A stretch of 64,000 nucleotides of DNA from JAVJSF01 sp040219555 (GCA_040219555.1 JAVJSF010000017.1:1-64000); one strand, 5' to 3'; shown: positions 1 through 8,001, counted from the first letter of the stretch. A program made the numbers and translations. Notes: generated by a model from the sequence alone, not told the origin.

Positions 1-128
1 ACCAGGAACTGGCTGAAGGTGGGCGCCGGGGTCTCATCGGCCCCCGAGACCACCAGGCGCTGGGCCACGAACACCAGCAGGATCACGATCAGGATCGGGA
101 AGGCGGCGCTCTTGATGAAGCGGTTCAT
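1..128 (-). CDS. ftsH: FtsH membrane protease, N-terminal fragment (cut by window edge)
   Basis: Only the first 42 codons are present. They read MNRFIKSAAFPILIVILLVF and continue into a short periplasmic-type stretch ending TFSQFLV. That is the usual FtsH start: a short cytoplasmic tail, one transmembrane helix, then the extracytoplasmic domain beginning with an FSQF-like motif. FtsH is a membrane-bound AAA+ zinc metalloprotease that degrades misfolded and regulatory proteins. The AAA and protease domains lie outside the window. The call is supported by the gene order tilS-hpt-ftsH on one strand, which is conserved in many Gram-positive bacteria. hpt ends 15 bases upstream. Confidence 0.82.
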   Translation of the reverse strand, partial: MNRFIKSAAFPILIVILLVFVAQRLVVSGADETPAPTFSQFL

Positions 129-143
129 GCGCGGGTGCGCCCT

Positions 144-743
144 TCAGGTGGGGTGAGGACCGTCCGGCGAGGATAGCGCGCGCTCCCCGGAGGGGCCGGG
201 CGGGTCCTCGCCCCCCTGGTCGAGCACGGCGATGTAGGGCAGGTTGCGGTACCGCTCGGCGTGATCGAGGCCGTATCCGATGACGAAGACGTCACCGAGC
301 TCGAAGCCGACATAGCGGCTCCGGAGGGGCAGGCGGGCGTAGCCGGGCTTGGTCAGCAGCGCGCAGATCTCGATGGACGCCGGCCCGCGCGCGGCCAGGT
401 TCTTGAGGAGATAGGTCAGCGTCAGACCCGAGTCGATGATGTCCTCGACGACCAGGACGTGCCGGCCGGCGATGGGCATGTCGAGGTCCTTGAGGATGCG
501 GACCACGCCCGAGGAGTGCGTGCTCGAGCCGTAGGACGAGACATCCATGAAGTCGAGCTCGCACGGGACGGTGAGCCGGCGCATCAGGTCGGCGATGAAG
601 AAGACTGCGCCCTTCAGGACGCCGATCACCAGGACGTCGCGGCCCTCATAGTCGGCGGAGATCGCCTCTGCCAGCTCATCCACGCGCGCCAGCAGCGTCC
701 GCTCGTCGATGAGGACCTCGCCGATGCGGGGCTCGGTGTTCAT
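144..743 (-). CDS. hpt: Hypoxanthine phosphoribosyltransferase
   Basis: This 199-residue enzyme makes IMP (or GMP) from hypoxanthine (or guanine) and PRPP in purine salvage. The PRPP-binding signature VVEDIIDSGLT lies at about residues 98-108, with the two adjacent acidic residues expected for the type I phosphoribosyltransferase fold. The flexible-loop region MDVSSYGSST and the C-terminal VIGYGLDHAERYRNLPY segment are also typical. The ATG overlaps the tilS stop as ATGA, so the two are translationally coupled. The C-terminal tail of about 20 residues after the conserved core is proline- and glycine-rich and probably disordered. Confidence 0.95.
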   Translation of the reverse strand: MNTEPRIGEVLIDERTLLARVDELAEAISADYEGRDVLVIGVLKGAVFFIADLMRRLTVPCELDFMDVSSYGSSTHSSGVVRILKDLDMPIAGRHVLVVEDIIDSGLTLTYLLKNLAARGPASIEICALLTKPGYARLPLRSRYVGFELGDVFVIGYGLDHAERYRNLPYIAVLDQGGEDPPGPSGERALSSPDGPHPT

Positions 744-2074
744 GCGACACGCTCCATCTGGAGGACGATCGACGGGGCCCCCTCGGGGGCCAGTGCATCG
801 GCGGCGGCACGGTGGCCGACCACCCAGAGGACGCGCTCGCCGCAGACCACCACCGGGGCGCGCCGGCGGGCATCCGGGGCCACGCCGGCGTCGGCGAGCA
901 GGCGCGCCACCGCCCGGTGCCCGCCCCCGGCCAGGGCCAGCCGATCGCCGGCCCGCGTCTCGCGCACGGCGAGCCCCTCCCCACAGGCAAGCGCCACGCG
1001 CTCCGGAGCCGGGGGGCACCCCGGCCCGCGCTCGGACCGGATGACCACCGAGCCGACCGCCACGGCGCCGGGGACCTCGAGCCGGTGCGGGCCCTCGGGG
1101 GCCGGCGGGGCGGCGTGGCCGGGGCCGGGGCCGGCCGGCGTGGCGGTGCGGGCGCGCAGCACCCCGCCGGCGCACGCCACCGCGCCGCCGCCCGGCAGGT
1201 CTGTGGCCGAACCGTCCCGGGCGACATCGAGGACCCGCTCCACCGCGCCGCGGGCGCCGGCGGAGGGCGGCTGCCCGGCCCCGGCGAGCCAGCGGCGCAC
1301 CACCAGCCGCGCCAGCGGCGCGGGCTCGGCCAGCAGGCGGGCGGCAGCGAGGCCGTCGCCCTCCCGGACGCGGTCCACGGCCTCGTCCACCAGGGGCTCC
1401 AGCAGCGCGGCCTCATCGCGAAGCAGATCGGCGAAGGCGGCGATGTTGTCCTCCGCGCCGCCGTGCGCCGCCTCCAGCGCGGGCAGCACCTCGTGGCGCA
1501 CGATCACGCGGCCGTGCGCCCGGTCGCGGTTGGTGGGGTCGTCCTCCACCTGGAGGCTGCGCGCGGCACACCAGGCCCGGACCTCGCCCGCCGTCAGTCC
1601 CAGGAGCGGCCGGATCCAGCGGCCGGTGCCCGGGGCCATGCCCAGGGCGCCGGTGCGGCCGGCGCCGCGCGCCAGGCGGAAGAGCACCGTCTCGGCCTGG
1701 TCGGAGGACGTGTGGCCCAGCGCGATGCGGCCGTAGCCGTGCGCGTCGGCCACCTCCGCCGCGGCCGCGCGACGGGCGTCGCGGGCCCGGGCCTGCATCC
1801 CTGCACCTGCCGCCAGCGACAGTCGCACGACATGGGCCCGGGCGCCGAGGGCGCGGGCGGACGCGGCCACCCGCTCGCACTCGGCGGCCGCCTCGGGGCG
1901 CAGGCCGTGATCGATGCTGAGCACGCCCACCGGGCCGTCGTGCGCGGCCACCAGCGCATGCATCAGCAGCGTCGAGTCCGGGCCGCCCGAGACCATGGCC
2001 AGCACGGGCTCACCGGGTCGCAGGAGGTGGTGCCGCTCGCAGAAGCCGGACACGCGCACGAGGAGGTCGTCCAC
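740..2074 (-). CDS. tilS: tRNA(Ile)-lysidine synthase TilS
   Basis: TilS modifies the wobble cytidine of tRNA-Ile (CAU anticodon) to lysidine using ATP and lysine, which changes both amino-acid identity and codon reading. The N-type ATP pyrophosphatase P-loop SGGPDS is at residues 29-34 and is followed by the SIDHGLRPEA segment and the GHTSSDQAET motif. The protein is 444 residues. I place the start at the GTG at 2074, which gives the usual N-terminus of about 28 residues before the P-loop. The open frame runs further upstream but would overlap the divergent PAP2 gene. It shares a 4-base overlap with hpt. Confidence 0.93.
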   Translation of the reverse strand: MDDLLVRVSGFCERHHLLRPGEPVLAMVSGGPDSTLLMHALVAAHDGPVGVLSIDHGLRPEAAAECERVAASARALGARAHVVRLSLAAGAGMQARARDARRAAAAEVADAHGYGRIALGHTSSDQAETVLFRLARGAGRTGALGMAPGTGRWIRPLLGLTAGEVRAWCAARSLQVEDDPTNRDRAHGRVIVRHEVLPALEAAHGGAEDNIAAFADLLRDEAALLEPLVDEAVDRVREGDGLAAARLLAEPAPLARLVVRRWLAGAGQPPSAGARGAVERVLDVARDGSATDLPGGGAVACAGGVLRARTATPAGPGPGHAAPPAPEGPHRLEVPGAVAVGSVVIRSERGPGCPPAPERVALACGEGLAVRETRAGDRLALAGGGHRAVARLLADAGVAPDARRRAPVVVCGERVLWVVGHRAAADALAPEGAPSIVLQMERVA

Positions 2075-2103
2075 CGCCGGATCATCGCAAGTAATGTCGC
2101 GAC

Positions 2104-2613
2104 GTGGCAGGCCCTTCCCGCAGACCCCTCCTCCTCCGGCTGGCCCGCGCCGACCGGCGCGCCGGCCGGGCGGTGCGTGATGCGGCCCGTGGCAGGCCCG
2201 GGCCGGCACGCGCCCTCTCGGCGTCCGCCCGGCTGCTGTCGCCGGCCTTCCGGACCGCCACCGCCGTCCTGGTGGCCCTACCCGCGACCCGCGGCACGGG
2301 GGTCCGGGCCCTGGTCGCGGCCGGCGCGGCGGCCACGCTGGCGCGCGTCCTGCGCGACGCCCTGGGGCGACGGCGTCCCGGGATACGGGCGGAGGCGGGC
2401 TTCCCCAGCCGGCATGCGGCCGCGGCCGTCGCGATCGCGGCCACCGTGGCCGCCGACCGGAGGGCCCTCGGGGCGACGCTCGGCGCGTCGGCTGCGGTGG
2501 GGATGGCCGGCCGGGTGGTCACCGGCGACCACGATCCCGCCGACCTGGTGGCGGGCGCCGTGCTGGGCGCGGCGGTGGCCGCCCTCATGACACGGGTCGG
2601 TCGCGGGCGGTAG
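2104..2613 (+). CDS. PAP2-family membrane phosphatase
   Basis: A 169-residue membrane protein with the three phosphatase motifs of the PAP2 superfamily in order: R-x6-RP (RDALGRRRP, first Lys replaced by Arg), PSRH (normally PSGH), and GRVVTGDHDPAD (matching SR-x5-H-x3-D). The His and Asp of the last two motifs, which act as acid and nucleophile, are present. Members remove phosphate from lipid phosphates such as undecaprenyl pyrophosphate or phosphatidic acid at the membrane. The substrate here cannot be told from sequence. It starts with GTG, is divergent from tilS, and is followed 11 bases later by a small membrane protein. Confidence 0.75.
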   Translation: MAGPSRRPLLLRLARADRRAGRAVRDAARGRPGPARALSASARLLSPAFRTATAVLVALPATRGTGVRALVAAGAAATLARVLRDALGRRRPGIRAEAGFPSRHAAAAVAIAATVAADRRALGATLGASAAVGMAGRVVTGDHDPADLVAGAVLGAAVAALMTRVGRGR

Positions 2614-2624
2614 CGTTGCCCTCG

Positions 2625-3041
2625 ATGACCGCGTCCGCCCCCGTCACGGGTCGCCCGCTCGCCGCGCTGCGCGTGGCCCATCTCGTGACCGGGGTACTGG
2701 CCACTCTCGGCATCCTCGGGGCGCTGCGCACCGGGCTCGACCGCACGGAGAACCTGATCGTGTTCGAGACCGGTCCCGGCCTGGCGCTCACCTGGCTCGT
2801 CCTCGGGCTGGTCGGCGGAGGGATGGCCCACGAGCCGGCCGGGGCGGTGCGATACCTGATCCTCGTGGGGCCCGCCGCGGCGGCGCTCACGGTGGGAGGC
2901 CTGATCGGCGCCGGCCCGAGCATGTTCACCGGCGACCCCCAGGTGGTGGGTCTGCACGGGCTCATCGCGGTCCTGGCGCTGGGCGCGGTCGCCCTGGTGC
3001 GCAGCGGCACGAGGGCCCGCCCCGAGGTCGCCGAGGACTGA
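2625..3041 (+). CDS. Small four-helix membrane protein, DUF4383-like
   Basis: This 138-residue protein has about four hydrophobic segments (residues ~15-38, 52-70, 79-100 and 112-130) and few charged residues between them. The layout resembles the DUF4383 family of small actinobacterial membrane proteins, but I cannot confirm membership. The ATG at 2625 gives a compact N-terminus; a TTG nine bases upstream is the alternative. It follows the PAP2 gene closely on the same strand and may be co-transcribed. No catalytic motif is visible and the function is unknown. Confidence 0.55.
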   Translation: MTASAPVTGRPLAALRVAHLVTGVLATLGILGALRTGLDRTENLIVFETGPGLALTWLVLGLVGGGMAHEPAGAVRYLILVGPAAAALTVGGLIGAGPSMFTGDPQVVGLHGLIAVLALGAVALVRSGTRARPEVAED

Positions 3042-3048
3042 GCCTCGA

Positions 3049-3933
3049 TCAGGCGGCCGAGCCGGCCGCCCAGCGCTGGTGTTCGGGGGTGGAGATCTCC
3101 ACCCGGTCGCGCCCGCCGGCCTTGGCCTCGTCGAGGGCCCGCTCGGCACGGTCGAGTACCGCGGTGCCGGCGGCGTCGTCGCCTGGTCTCACCGCGGAGA
3201 GTCCCGCCGAGAGCGTCGCCTCCGCCTCGCGGTTCCGCGAGGCGTGGAGGAGGAGCCCGGCCACGCCGACGCGGATGCGCTCGGCGCGCTGAGCGGCCTC
3301 CTCCTCGGTGGCCGGCACCAGCAGCGCGAACTGGCCGTCCTGGAGCCGCACGGCGATGTCGCAGCGCGGCGTGACCGTGGCGATGACATCGCCGGCCGCC
3401 GCAAGCATGCGATCGCCGGTCTCGGCGCCGAATCGCCGGTTGAAGTCGGTGAAGCGGTCCATGTCGAGCACAACGACGGTGAGCGGCGTGCCGTAGCGGA
3501 GCGCCCGGACGCTCTCGCGCTCGAGAGCGTCGAGGAAGAACTCCTCGTTGCCGAGCCCCGTCAGCCGGTCGCTGAAGTCGACCTCCATGGCCCGGGCCGC
3601 GGCGCCCGCCTGCGCCGCGTGCGACACGGCGACCGCGACGCCGGCGGCGACGAAGGCCCCCAGCCCGAGGGCCATGGCCGTGCCGTCGGAGCCCGGCACC
3701 CCGGATGCCAGGGCGACGACGCAGCCCGCCACCAGGCTGGCCCCGGCCAGAGCCGGCGCGCCGGCGAGCGGGAAGGCCATCGCAAGCGGCAGTGCGAACA
3801 GGGGCCATGCGGCCGTGACGCCGTAGATGACCAGCAGCGACGGGGCGGCGAGACCGGCCACGAGGACAGCGATGCGGCGGCGGACGACCGCGGGCGCCGG
3901 GCGCGTCGCGCCCATCATGGCGCGGGACCCCAT
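3049..3933 (-). CDS. Membrane GGDEF-domain protein with a degenerate active site
   Basis: The 294-residue protein has about four to five N-terminal transmembrane segments (residues ~20-107) and then a GGDEF fold. Recognisable landmarks are DRLTGLGNEEFF, VVVLDMDRFTDFNRRFG, and a C-terminal DRAERALDEAKAGGRD segment. The signature loop, normally GGDEF, reads QDGQF (residues ~198-202), so the catalytic acidic pair is lost, and no RxxD inhibitory site precedes it. Active diguanylate cyclases need these residues, so this protein probably does not make cyclic di-GMP. It may instead bind a nucleotide or act as a membrane sensor or scaffold. It is divergent from argF. Confidence 0.85.
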   Translation of the reverse strand: MGSRAMMGATRPAPAVVRRRIAVLVAGLAAPSLLVIYGVTAAWPLFALPLAMAFPLAGAPALAGASLVAGCVVALASGVPGSDGTAMALGLGAFVAAGVAVAVSHAAQAGAAARAMEVDFSDRLTGLGNEEFFLDALERESVRALRYGTPLTVVVLDMDRFTDFNRRFGAETGDRMLAAAGDVIATVTPRCDIAVRLQDGQFALLVPATEEEAAQRAERIRVGVAGLLLHASRNREAEATLSAGLSAVRPGDDAAGTAVLDRAERALDEAKAGGRDRVEISTPEHQRWAAGSAA

Positions 3934-4012
3934 CCGAGGCTGTGAGACCGGGTGCTCGATGGGGTTTCAGCCTAAGGGGAGCGCCGGACGACACGGGGTA
4001 GACTCCGCGCCC

Positions 4013-4963
4013 GTGCCCGAGGACTTCACCCCACTGCCGGAGCTGAGCGGGCGATCGCTGCTCACGCTGCGCCACCACTCGCCCCAGGCCGTACACGCAC
4101 TACTGGACACGGCGGCGCGGCTGAAGGCGACGCCGCGCGCACAGTGGCCGCGCCTGCTGGCCGGCCGCATCGTCGCCCTCGTCTTCGAGCGGCCCAGCAC
4201 CCGTACGCGGGTGTCCTTCGCGGCCGGCATCGCGCACCTGGGCGGGACCAGCATGGTCCTGTCCGCCGACGACATGCAGCTCGGGCGCGGCGAGAGCGTG
4301 GAGGACACCGCGCGCGTGATGGGGCGGATGGTCGACGCCATCATGCTGCGCACCGGCTCCCACCGGGTGATCGAGGAGCTGCACGCTCACGCCGGGGTGC
4401 CCGTCATCAACGGCCTCACGCACGCCCACCACCCGTGCCAGGCGCTCGCCGACGCCCTCACCCTGACCGAGCGGTTCGGCCCGCCGGCCGGCCTGCGCGT
4501 GGCCTACCTCGGCGACGGCAACAACTGCTGCGTGTCCCTGATGATCGTCGGGGCCCTCACGGGGATGCGCGTCAGCGCCGGCTGCCCGGAGGGTTTCCTC
4601 CCCGACCCCGAGGTGGTCGCCTGGGCCGACGCCACCGCCCGCGAGCGCGGCGGCTGGGTGCGCGTCGAATCCGATCCGCGGGCCGCCGTGGCCGGGGCCC
4701 GGGCCCTCTACACCGACACCTGGGTGTCGATGGGAGACGAGGGGCAGGAGGAGACCCGCCGGGCCGCCCTGGCGCCCTACCGGGTGGACGACGACCTGAT
4801 GGACGCCGCCGCGCCGGACGCGGTGGCCATGCACTGCCTCCCGGCCCATGCGGGCGACGAGATCACCGCCGAGGTGCTCTACGGATCCCGATCGGCCGTG
4901 TGGGACCAGGCGGAGAACCGCATGCACGCGCAGGCCGGTCTGCTTGCCCACATGCTGGGCTGA
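4013..4963 (+). CDS. argF: Ornithine carbamoyltransferase
   Basis: This 316-residue enzyme transfers the carbamoyl group from carbamoyl phosphate to ornithine, giving citrulline in arginine synthesis. The carbamoyl-phosphate motif STRTR lies near residue 62, followed by HHPCQ and, near the C-terminus, HCLPAH, in which the cysteine contributes to ornithine binding. The open frame extends far upstream of the true start. I chose the GTG at 4013 because it places the first conserved helix (LSGRSLLTL) about ten residues in, as in homologues. No other arg genes are nearby, so it is separate from any arginine cluster. A small DUF2007-type gene follows after 12 bases. Confidence 0.95.
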   Translation: MPEDFTPLPELSGRSLLTLRHHSPQAVHALLDTAARLKATPRAQWPRLLAGRIVALVFERPSTRTRVSFAAGIAHLGGTSMVLSADDMQLGRGESVEDTARVMGRMVDAIMLRTGSHRVIEELHAHAGVPVINGLTHAHHPCQALADALTLTERFGPPAGLRVAYLGDGNNCCVSLMIVGALTGMRVSAGCPEGFLPDPEVVAWADATARERGGWVRVESDPRAAVAGARALYTDTWVSMGDEGQEETRRAALAPYRVDDDLMDAAAPDAVAMHCLPAHAGDEITAEVLYGSRSAVWDQAENRMHAQAGLLAHMLG

Positions 4964-4975
4964 GGGGCCTTCCGG

Positions 4976-5254
4976 GTGGGGTTGTTCTCACGCCGCGGCC
5001 GGCCGGCCGCCCCTCCGCCCATCCGCTGGGTGCGCGTCGCCGTCGCCCTGCACCAACCGGAGGCCGAGTTCCTGTGCGCGGTCCTGGACGACGCCGGCAT
5101 CCCCACGCTGGTGGGCCGGACCACCTTCGACGTGCCGGACATGCTCGCGGGCGGACCGCGGGCCGTGATGGTGCCGGCCGAACATGAGTCCGAGGCACGC
5201 GACCTGTTGCACTACGACGGTCCCATGCATGACGACTCCGGTGACGAACGCTAG
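4976..5254 (+). CDS. DUF2007-type small protein
   Basis: A 92-residue protein whose middle resembles DUF2007, a small ferredoxin-like fold described as a putative prokaryotic signal-transducing protein. The segment VRVAVALHQPEAEFLCAVLDDAGIP matches the usual layout of a strand, a helix starting with an acidic residue, and the AGIP turn. The family's biochemical role is not established. It begins with GTG 12 bases after argF and is probably its operon partner. I see no membrane segment. Confidence 0.65.
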   Translation: MGLFSRRGRPAAPPPIRWVRVAVALHQPEAEFLCAVLDDAGIPTLVGRTTFDVPDMLAGGPRAVMVPAEHESEARDLLHYDGPMHDDSGDER

Positions 5255-5331
5255 TACTCACCAATACGTGCGCCCGAGCGGTGCCGGGCTGGCGGTTTTG
5301 CCGCGCCGTGGCCGTACATGCCTTACAGTGT

Positions 5332-5360
5332 TTGCATCATGACGCGCCAGGGTTGATAGT
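5332..5360 (+). promoter_or_regulatory. Possible sigma-70-type promoter
   Basis: TTGCAT (5332-5337) and GATAGT (5355-5360) are separated by 17 bases, upstream of the HTH/coiled-coil gene at 5462. The same GATAGT -10 form occurs in the predicted promoter at 12199-12204. The call rests on pattern only. Confidence 0.35.
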
Positions 5361-5461
5361 CCGCGAGTCATGTGGGCGCGGGAGGACGACTGCACGACAC
5401 GACCCATGGGCGCAACCCTCCACATATGGTTCGTCCCGTGAATGGCAACGGCGGAGGAAAG

Positions 5462-5854
5462 ATGAGCGACGAGCAGGAGAACGGAGGCCGGGGCCGCATC
5501 GGCCACGAGATCTTCGACCAGGTGGAGCGGCTGGTGGCCGACGGTGGGATGTCGCGCACGCAGGCGTTCCAGCAGATCTCCGATGAGACCGGCCGGCGGG
5601 CGGGCACGGTGGCCGCCAACTACTACCGGGTGGCCCGCCAGCGCGGCGCCACGCTGCAGCCGCGCACCCCGCGCGGCGCGCGCCGCAGTGCCGGTGGGGG
5701 CGGGGCCGCCGCCACGGCTGCCCTCAGCAAGGCCCAGGAGGCCCTCACCGAACTGGGTTCGGTGATCGAACAGCAGCAGGGCGAGATCGCCGAGTTGCGC
5801 GAGCGCGCCGAGGCCTTCGACAAGGCCCGCGCCCTCTTCGCCTCCCAGGACTGA
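5462..5854 (+). CDS. HTH plus coiled-coil DNA-binding protein (KfrA-like layout)
   Basis: I do not recognise the exact family. The 130-residue protein has an N-terminal helical region (residues ~15-52) with a likely helix-turn-helix around MSRTQAFQQISDETG, a basic linker rich in Arg, Pro and Gly, and a C-terminal helix of about 40 residues (ALSKAQEALTEL onward) with coiled-coil character. That is the layout of KfrA-like DNA-binding proteins, but on a chromosome and much shorter. The ATG at 5462 is chosen over an upstream in-frame ATG because a GGAGGAAAG ribosome-binding site ends just before it. The gene stands alone between a long upstream leader and a terminator hairpin. Confidence 0.6.
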   Translation: MSDEQENGGRGRIGHEIFDQVERLVADGGMSRTQAFQQISDETGRRAGTVAANYYRVARQRGATLQPRTPRGARRSAGGGGAAATAALSKAQEALTELGSVIEQQQGEIAELRERAEAFDKARALFASQD

Positions 5855-5863
5855 GACGGCGTC

Positions 5864-5890
5864 CACCGGGCCGCCACACGCGGCCCGGTG
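5864..5890 (+). terminator. Terminator-like hairpin
   Basis: A perfect 11-base-pair stem (CACCGGGCCGC with its complement) encloses a CACAC loop. It starts 10 bases after the stop of the HTH gene. No T-run follows, which is common in GC-rich actinobacteria. Confidence 0.6.
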
Positions 5891-5953
5891 AATCTGCGGA
5901 CCTCGGCGGCGAGCGACGGCTAGCATGGCCCCGCCCCGCGTCGAAGGACCTCC

Positions 5954-6847
5954 CTGCCCTACCCCGACCACCTGCGCGCCCTGGTCGAGCGCCACCTGAC
6001 ATCGCTCGACTTCCGCCCGGCCGACCCCGGTGAGCGCGCGGACATGGCGGGCACCGAGGGCCTGATCGAGGCCATGCGCTACTCCCTGCTCGCCGGCGGC
6101 AAGCGGATACGGCCGGTGCTGACCCTCGCGACCGGCGCGGCGCTGGGCGCGCCGCCCGAGCAACTGATGCCGACGGCCATGGCCCTCGAGCTGGTGCACA
6201 CCTACTCGCTGATCCACGACGACCTGCCGGCCATGGACGACGACGACCTGCGCCGGGGCCGTCCGACCTGCCACCGCGTCTTCGGGGAGGACACCGCCAT
6301 CCTGGCCGGCGATGCGCTGTTCGCCGAAGCGGTGCGGCTGATCGCCGAGCGACAGGACGGCGGAGCCGCGGTGCGCGTGGCCCTCCTCATGGAGCTGAGC
6401 CGCGCGACGGGCGTGGCGGGCATGGTGGGCGGCCAGTACCTGGACCTGCGGGATGCGGGCCGAGAGTCGGCCGACACGCTCCGTCGGGTGCACCTGCTGA
6501 AGACCGGCCGGCTGATCGCGTGCGCCGTGCACTGCGGCATCGTCGCGGCCGGGGCGAGCCCGGATCAGGAGTCGTCGCTACGGGCATTCGCCGCCGAACT
6601 GGGGCTGCTGTTCCAGATCGTGGACGACATCCTCGATGTGAGCGGCGACGTGGCCGCGCTCGGCAAGAGCATCGGCGCCGACGAGCGGCGGGGGAAGATC
6701 ACCTACGTCAGCGCCCACGGGATGGACGGCGCGCGCCGGCTGGCCGGCGAGGCGCACGACCGCGCGCGCGGAGCGCTCGCCCCGCTCGGCCCCGCGGCCG
6801 GCGACCTGGCGAGCATCGCCGACCTCACCTTCGAGCGCCGCAGCTGA
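5954..6847 (+). CDS. ispA: Farnesyl/geranylgeranyl diphosphate synthase, apparent CTG start
   Basis: The enzyme condenses isopentenyl diphosphate with allylic diphosphates to make C15 or C20 prenyl diphosphates. Both Asp-rich motifs are present: DDLPAMDDDDLRRG and DDILD, with GGKRIRP and the QYLD helix. The frame from the stop at 5921 contains no ATG, GTG or TTG before the ATG at 6044, which would remove the first conserved helix. A CTG at 5954 is preceded by AAGGA with a 5-base gap and gives 297 residues with the normal IspA N-terminus (PYPDHLRALVERHL). I therefore annotate a CTG start. The chain-length class is uncertain. Confidence 0.9.
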   Translation: MPYPDHLRALVERHLTSLDFRPADPGERADMAGTEGLIEAMRYSLLAGGKRIRPVLTLATGAALGAPPEQLMPTAMALELVHTYSLIHDDLPAMDDDDLRRGRPTCHRVFGEDTAILAGDALFAEAVRLIAERQDGGAAVRVALLMELSRATGVAGMVGGQYLDLRDAGRESADTLRRVHLLKTGRLIACAVHCGIVAAGASPDQESSLRAFAAELGLLFQIVDDILDVSGDVAALGKSIGADERRGKITYVSAHGMDGARRLAGEAHDRARGALAPLGPAAGDLASIADLTFERRS

Positions 6848-6855
6848 GCCCGGAG

Positions 6856-6886
6856 GGGGCGCCCACGCTCACGGCGTGGGCGCCCC
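6856..6886. terminator. Bidirectional terminator hairpin
   Basis: A perfect 13-base-pair GC stem (GGGGCGCCCACGC with its complement) has a 5-base loop. It sits exactly in the 43-base gap between the convergent ispA and the 6891-7247 gene, so it could serve both. Confidence 0.7.
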
Positions 6887-6890
6887 GGGA

Positions 6891-7247
6891 TCAGGCGGCG
6901 GCCACCGGGACCGCGACGGTGGGACGGTCCGGCTCGGCCTCGGCCCGGCGGTGCACCTCGACGATGGCCTTCATCAGCTCGCGGTAGGTCGCGGGCGCGC
7001 CGGGCCCGGCGACATCCAGCTCGGCCGCCAGCCGGTTGGCCCACGCCACCAGGCTCGGCTGGGGCGTCGCGCGGGCGTCGAGCAGGGCCTGCTCCAGCAC
7101 CACGCCACCCAGGCCGCGGAGCTCCGAGACCACGACCAGGCGCGCCCGCGGCGGCTTCGGCTTGGCGCGGCTGCGCCGGCGCTGGGGCCGCACCTCCATG
7201 TGGCTCGGGGCGGCCGGGGAGTGCGGGAGGTGGGAGAGTGGTGCCAC
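6891..7247 (-). CDS. Hypothetical protein with basic N-terminal region
   Basis: No family recognised. The 118-residue protein has a short Pro/His-rich start, an Arg/Lys-rich stretch at residues ~17-36 (RPQRRRSRAKPKPPRAR), then a predicted helical part with VVVSELRGLGGVVLEQALLD and a second helix ending in VEVHRRAEAE. The basic patch suggests nucleic-acid or membrane contact, but this is inference. I choose the GTG at 7247 because AGGAG lies 9 bases upstream. The ATG at 7199 is possible but has a weaker site. The 131 bases upstream hold an inverted repeat (7337-7352). Confidence 0.55.
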   Translation of the reverse strand: MAPLSHLPHSPAAPSHMEVRPQRRRSRAKPKPPRARLVVVSELRGLGGVVLEQALLDARATPQPSLVAWANRLAAELDVAGPGAPATYRELMKAIVEVHRRAEAEPDRPTVAVPVAAA

Positions 7248-7336
7248 GGGTGTGTGCTCCTCGAACGATCCCCGCGTTCGCTGCCGGGCGGGGTGCGTGT
7301 ACACCCAACCTGTCGGCCCCTCACGGCGGGACCCTC

Positions 7337-7352
7337 TCCCCCTATTGGGGGA
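7337..7352. repeat. Short inverted repeat upstream of the 6891-7247 gene
   Basis: TCCCCC and GGGGGA flank a TATT spacer, about 90 bases upstream of the GTG at 7247. It could be an operator or a small hairpin. Nothing else marks its role. Confidence 0.35.
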
Positions 7353-7378
7353 TTCGCCGTAGCTTCGGTGGCGGATCG

Positions 7379-7885
7379 TCAGATGCCGGGCCCCGAGCGG
7401 CCGCCACCGAGGTCGGAGTTCTCGGCCACGATCCGCACCAGCGACTGGGGGTCGTGGATGCCACGGAACATGAGGTGGTTGGGCTCCCCCACGGCTCCGG
7501 CCGTGTCGAAGTCCACCGTCCCCACCTTCAGCAGCCGATCGGCCAGGGTCTGGCTGACATCGACGTTCTGGACGCGGTCGAAGCGCGCGGTCTGCTCCTT
7601 GCGCGAGAGCAGGCCCTGTCGCACCCGCAGGCGCTGGTTGGTGACCACGTAGAAGGTCGCGATGCGGCGCACGGCGTCCACGACGATCACGACGCCGACG
7701 AGGATCGCGGACACCACGAACCACTGCCACACGGGCAAGAGCGTCTCGATGTCGTAGTTGGCCAGGATCGCCGCGATCAGGAACGGCGCGAGAGCGAGGG
7801 GCACCCAGAGGATGAAGTGGCTGAGCTGGGAGCGCCACGAGGGATGCCCCTGGAAGAGGATGCGTTCACCGGAGAGGAGATCCAT
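7379..7885 (-). CDS. PH-domain (bPH2/DUF304-type) membrane protein
   Basis: A 168-residue protein beginning MDLLSGERILFQGHPSWRS, then two transmembrane helices (residues ~24-44 and 55-77), and a bacterial PH-like domain containing the typical TFYVVTNQRLRVRQGLLSRKE strand pair and the DRVQNVDVSQTLADRLL segment. Such proteins are anchored in the membrane with a cytoplasmic PH-like domain. Their role is not firmly known. The longer upstream frame overlaps the acs promoter and ribosome-binding region, so I use the internal ATG at 7885. It is divergent from acs. Confidence 0.8.
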   Translation of the reverse strand: MDLLSGERILFQGHPSWRSQLSHFILWVPLALAPFLIAAILANYDIETLLPVWQWFVVSAILVGVVIVVDAVRRIATFYVVTNQRLRVRQGLLSRKEQTARFDRVQNVDVSQTLADRLLKVGTVDFDTAGAVGEPNHLMFRGIHDPQSLVRIVAENSDLGGGRSGPGI

Positions 7886-8001
7886 GGCCGGAACGCTAGT
7901 CGATCGCGACCCCCCGGTCAGGCCGTGGCGACGCCGTGCGCGAGACTTCGTGACCACCGATACGATCGGGTCACGGTCCGACACCCGCCGAAGGAGTTCC
8001 A

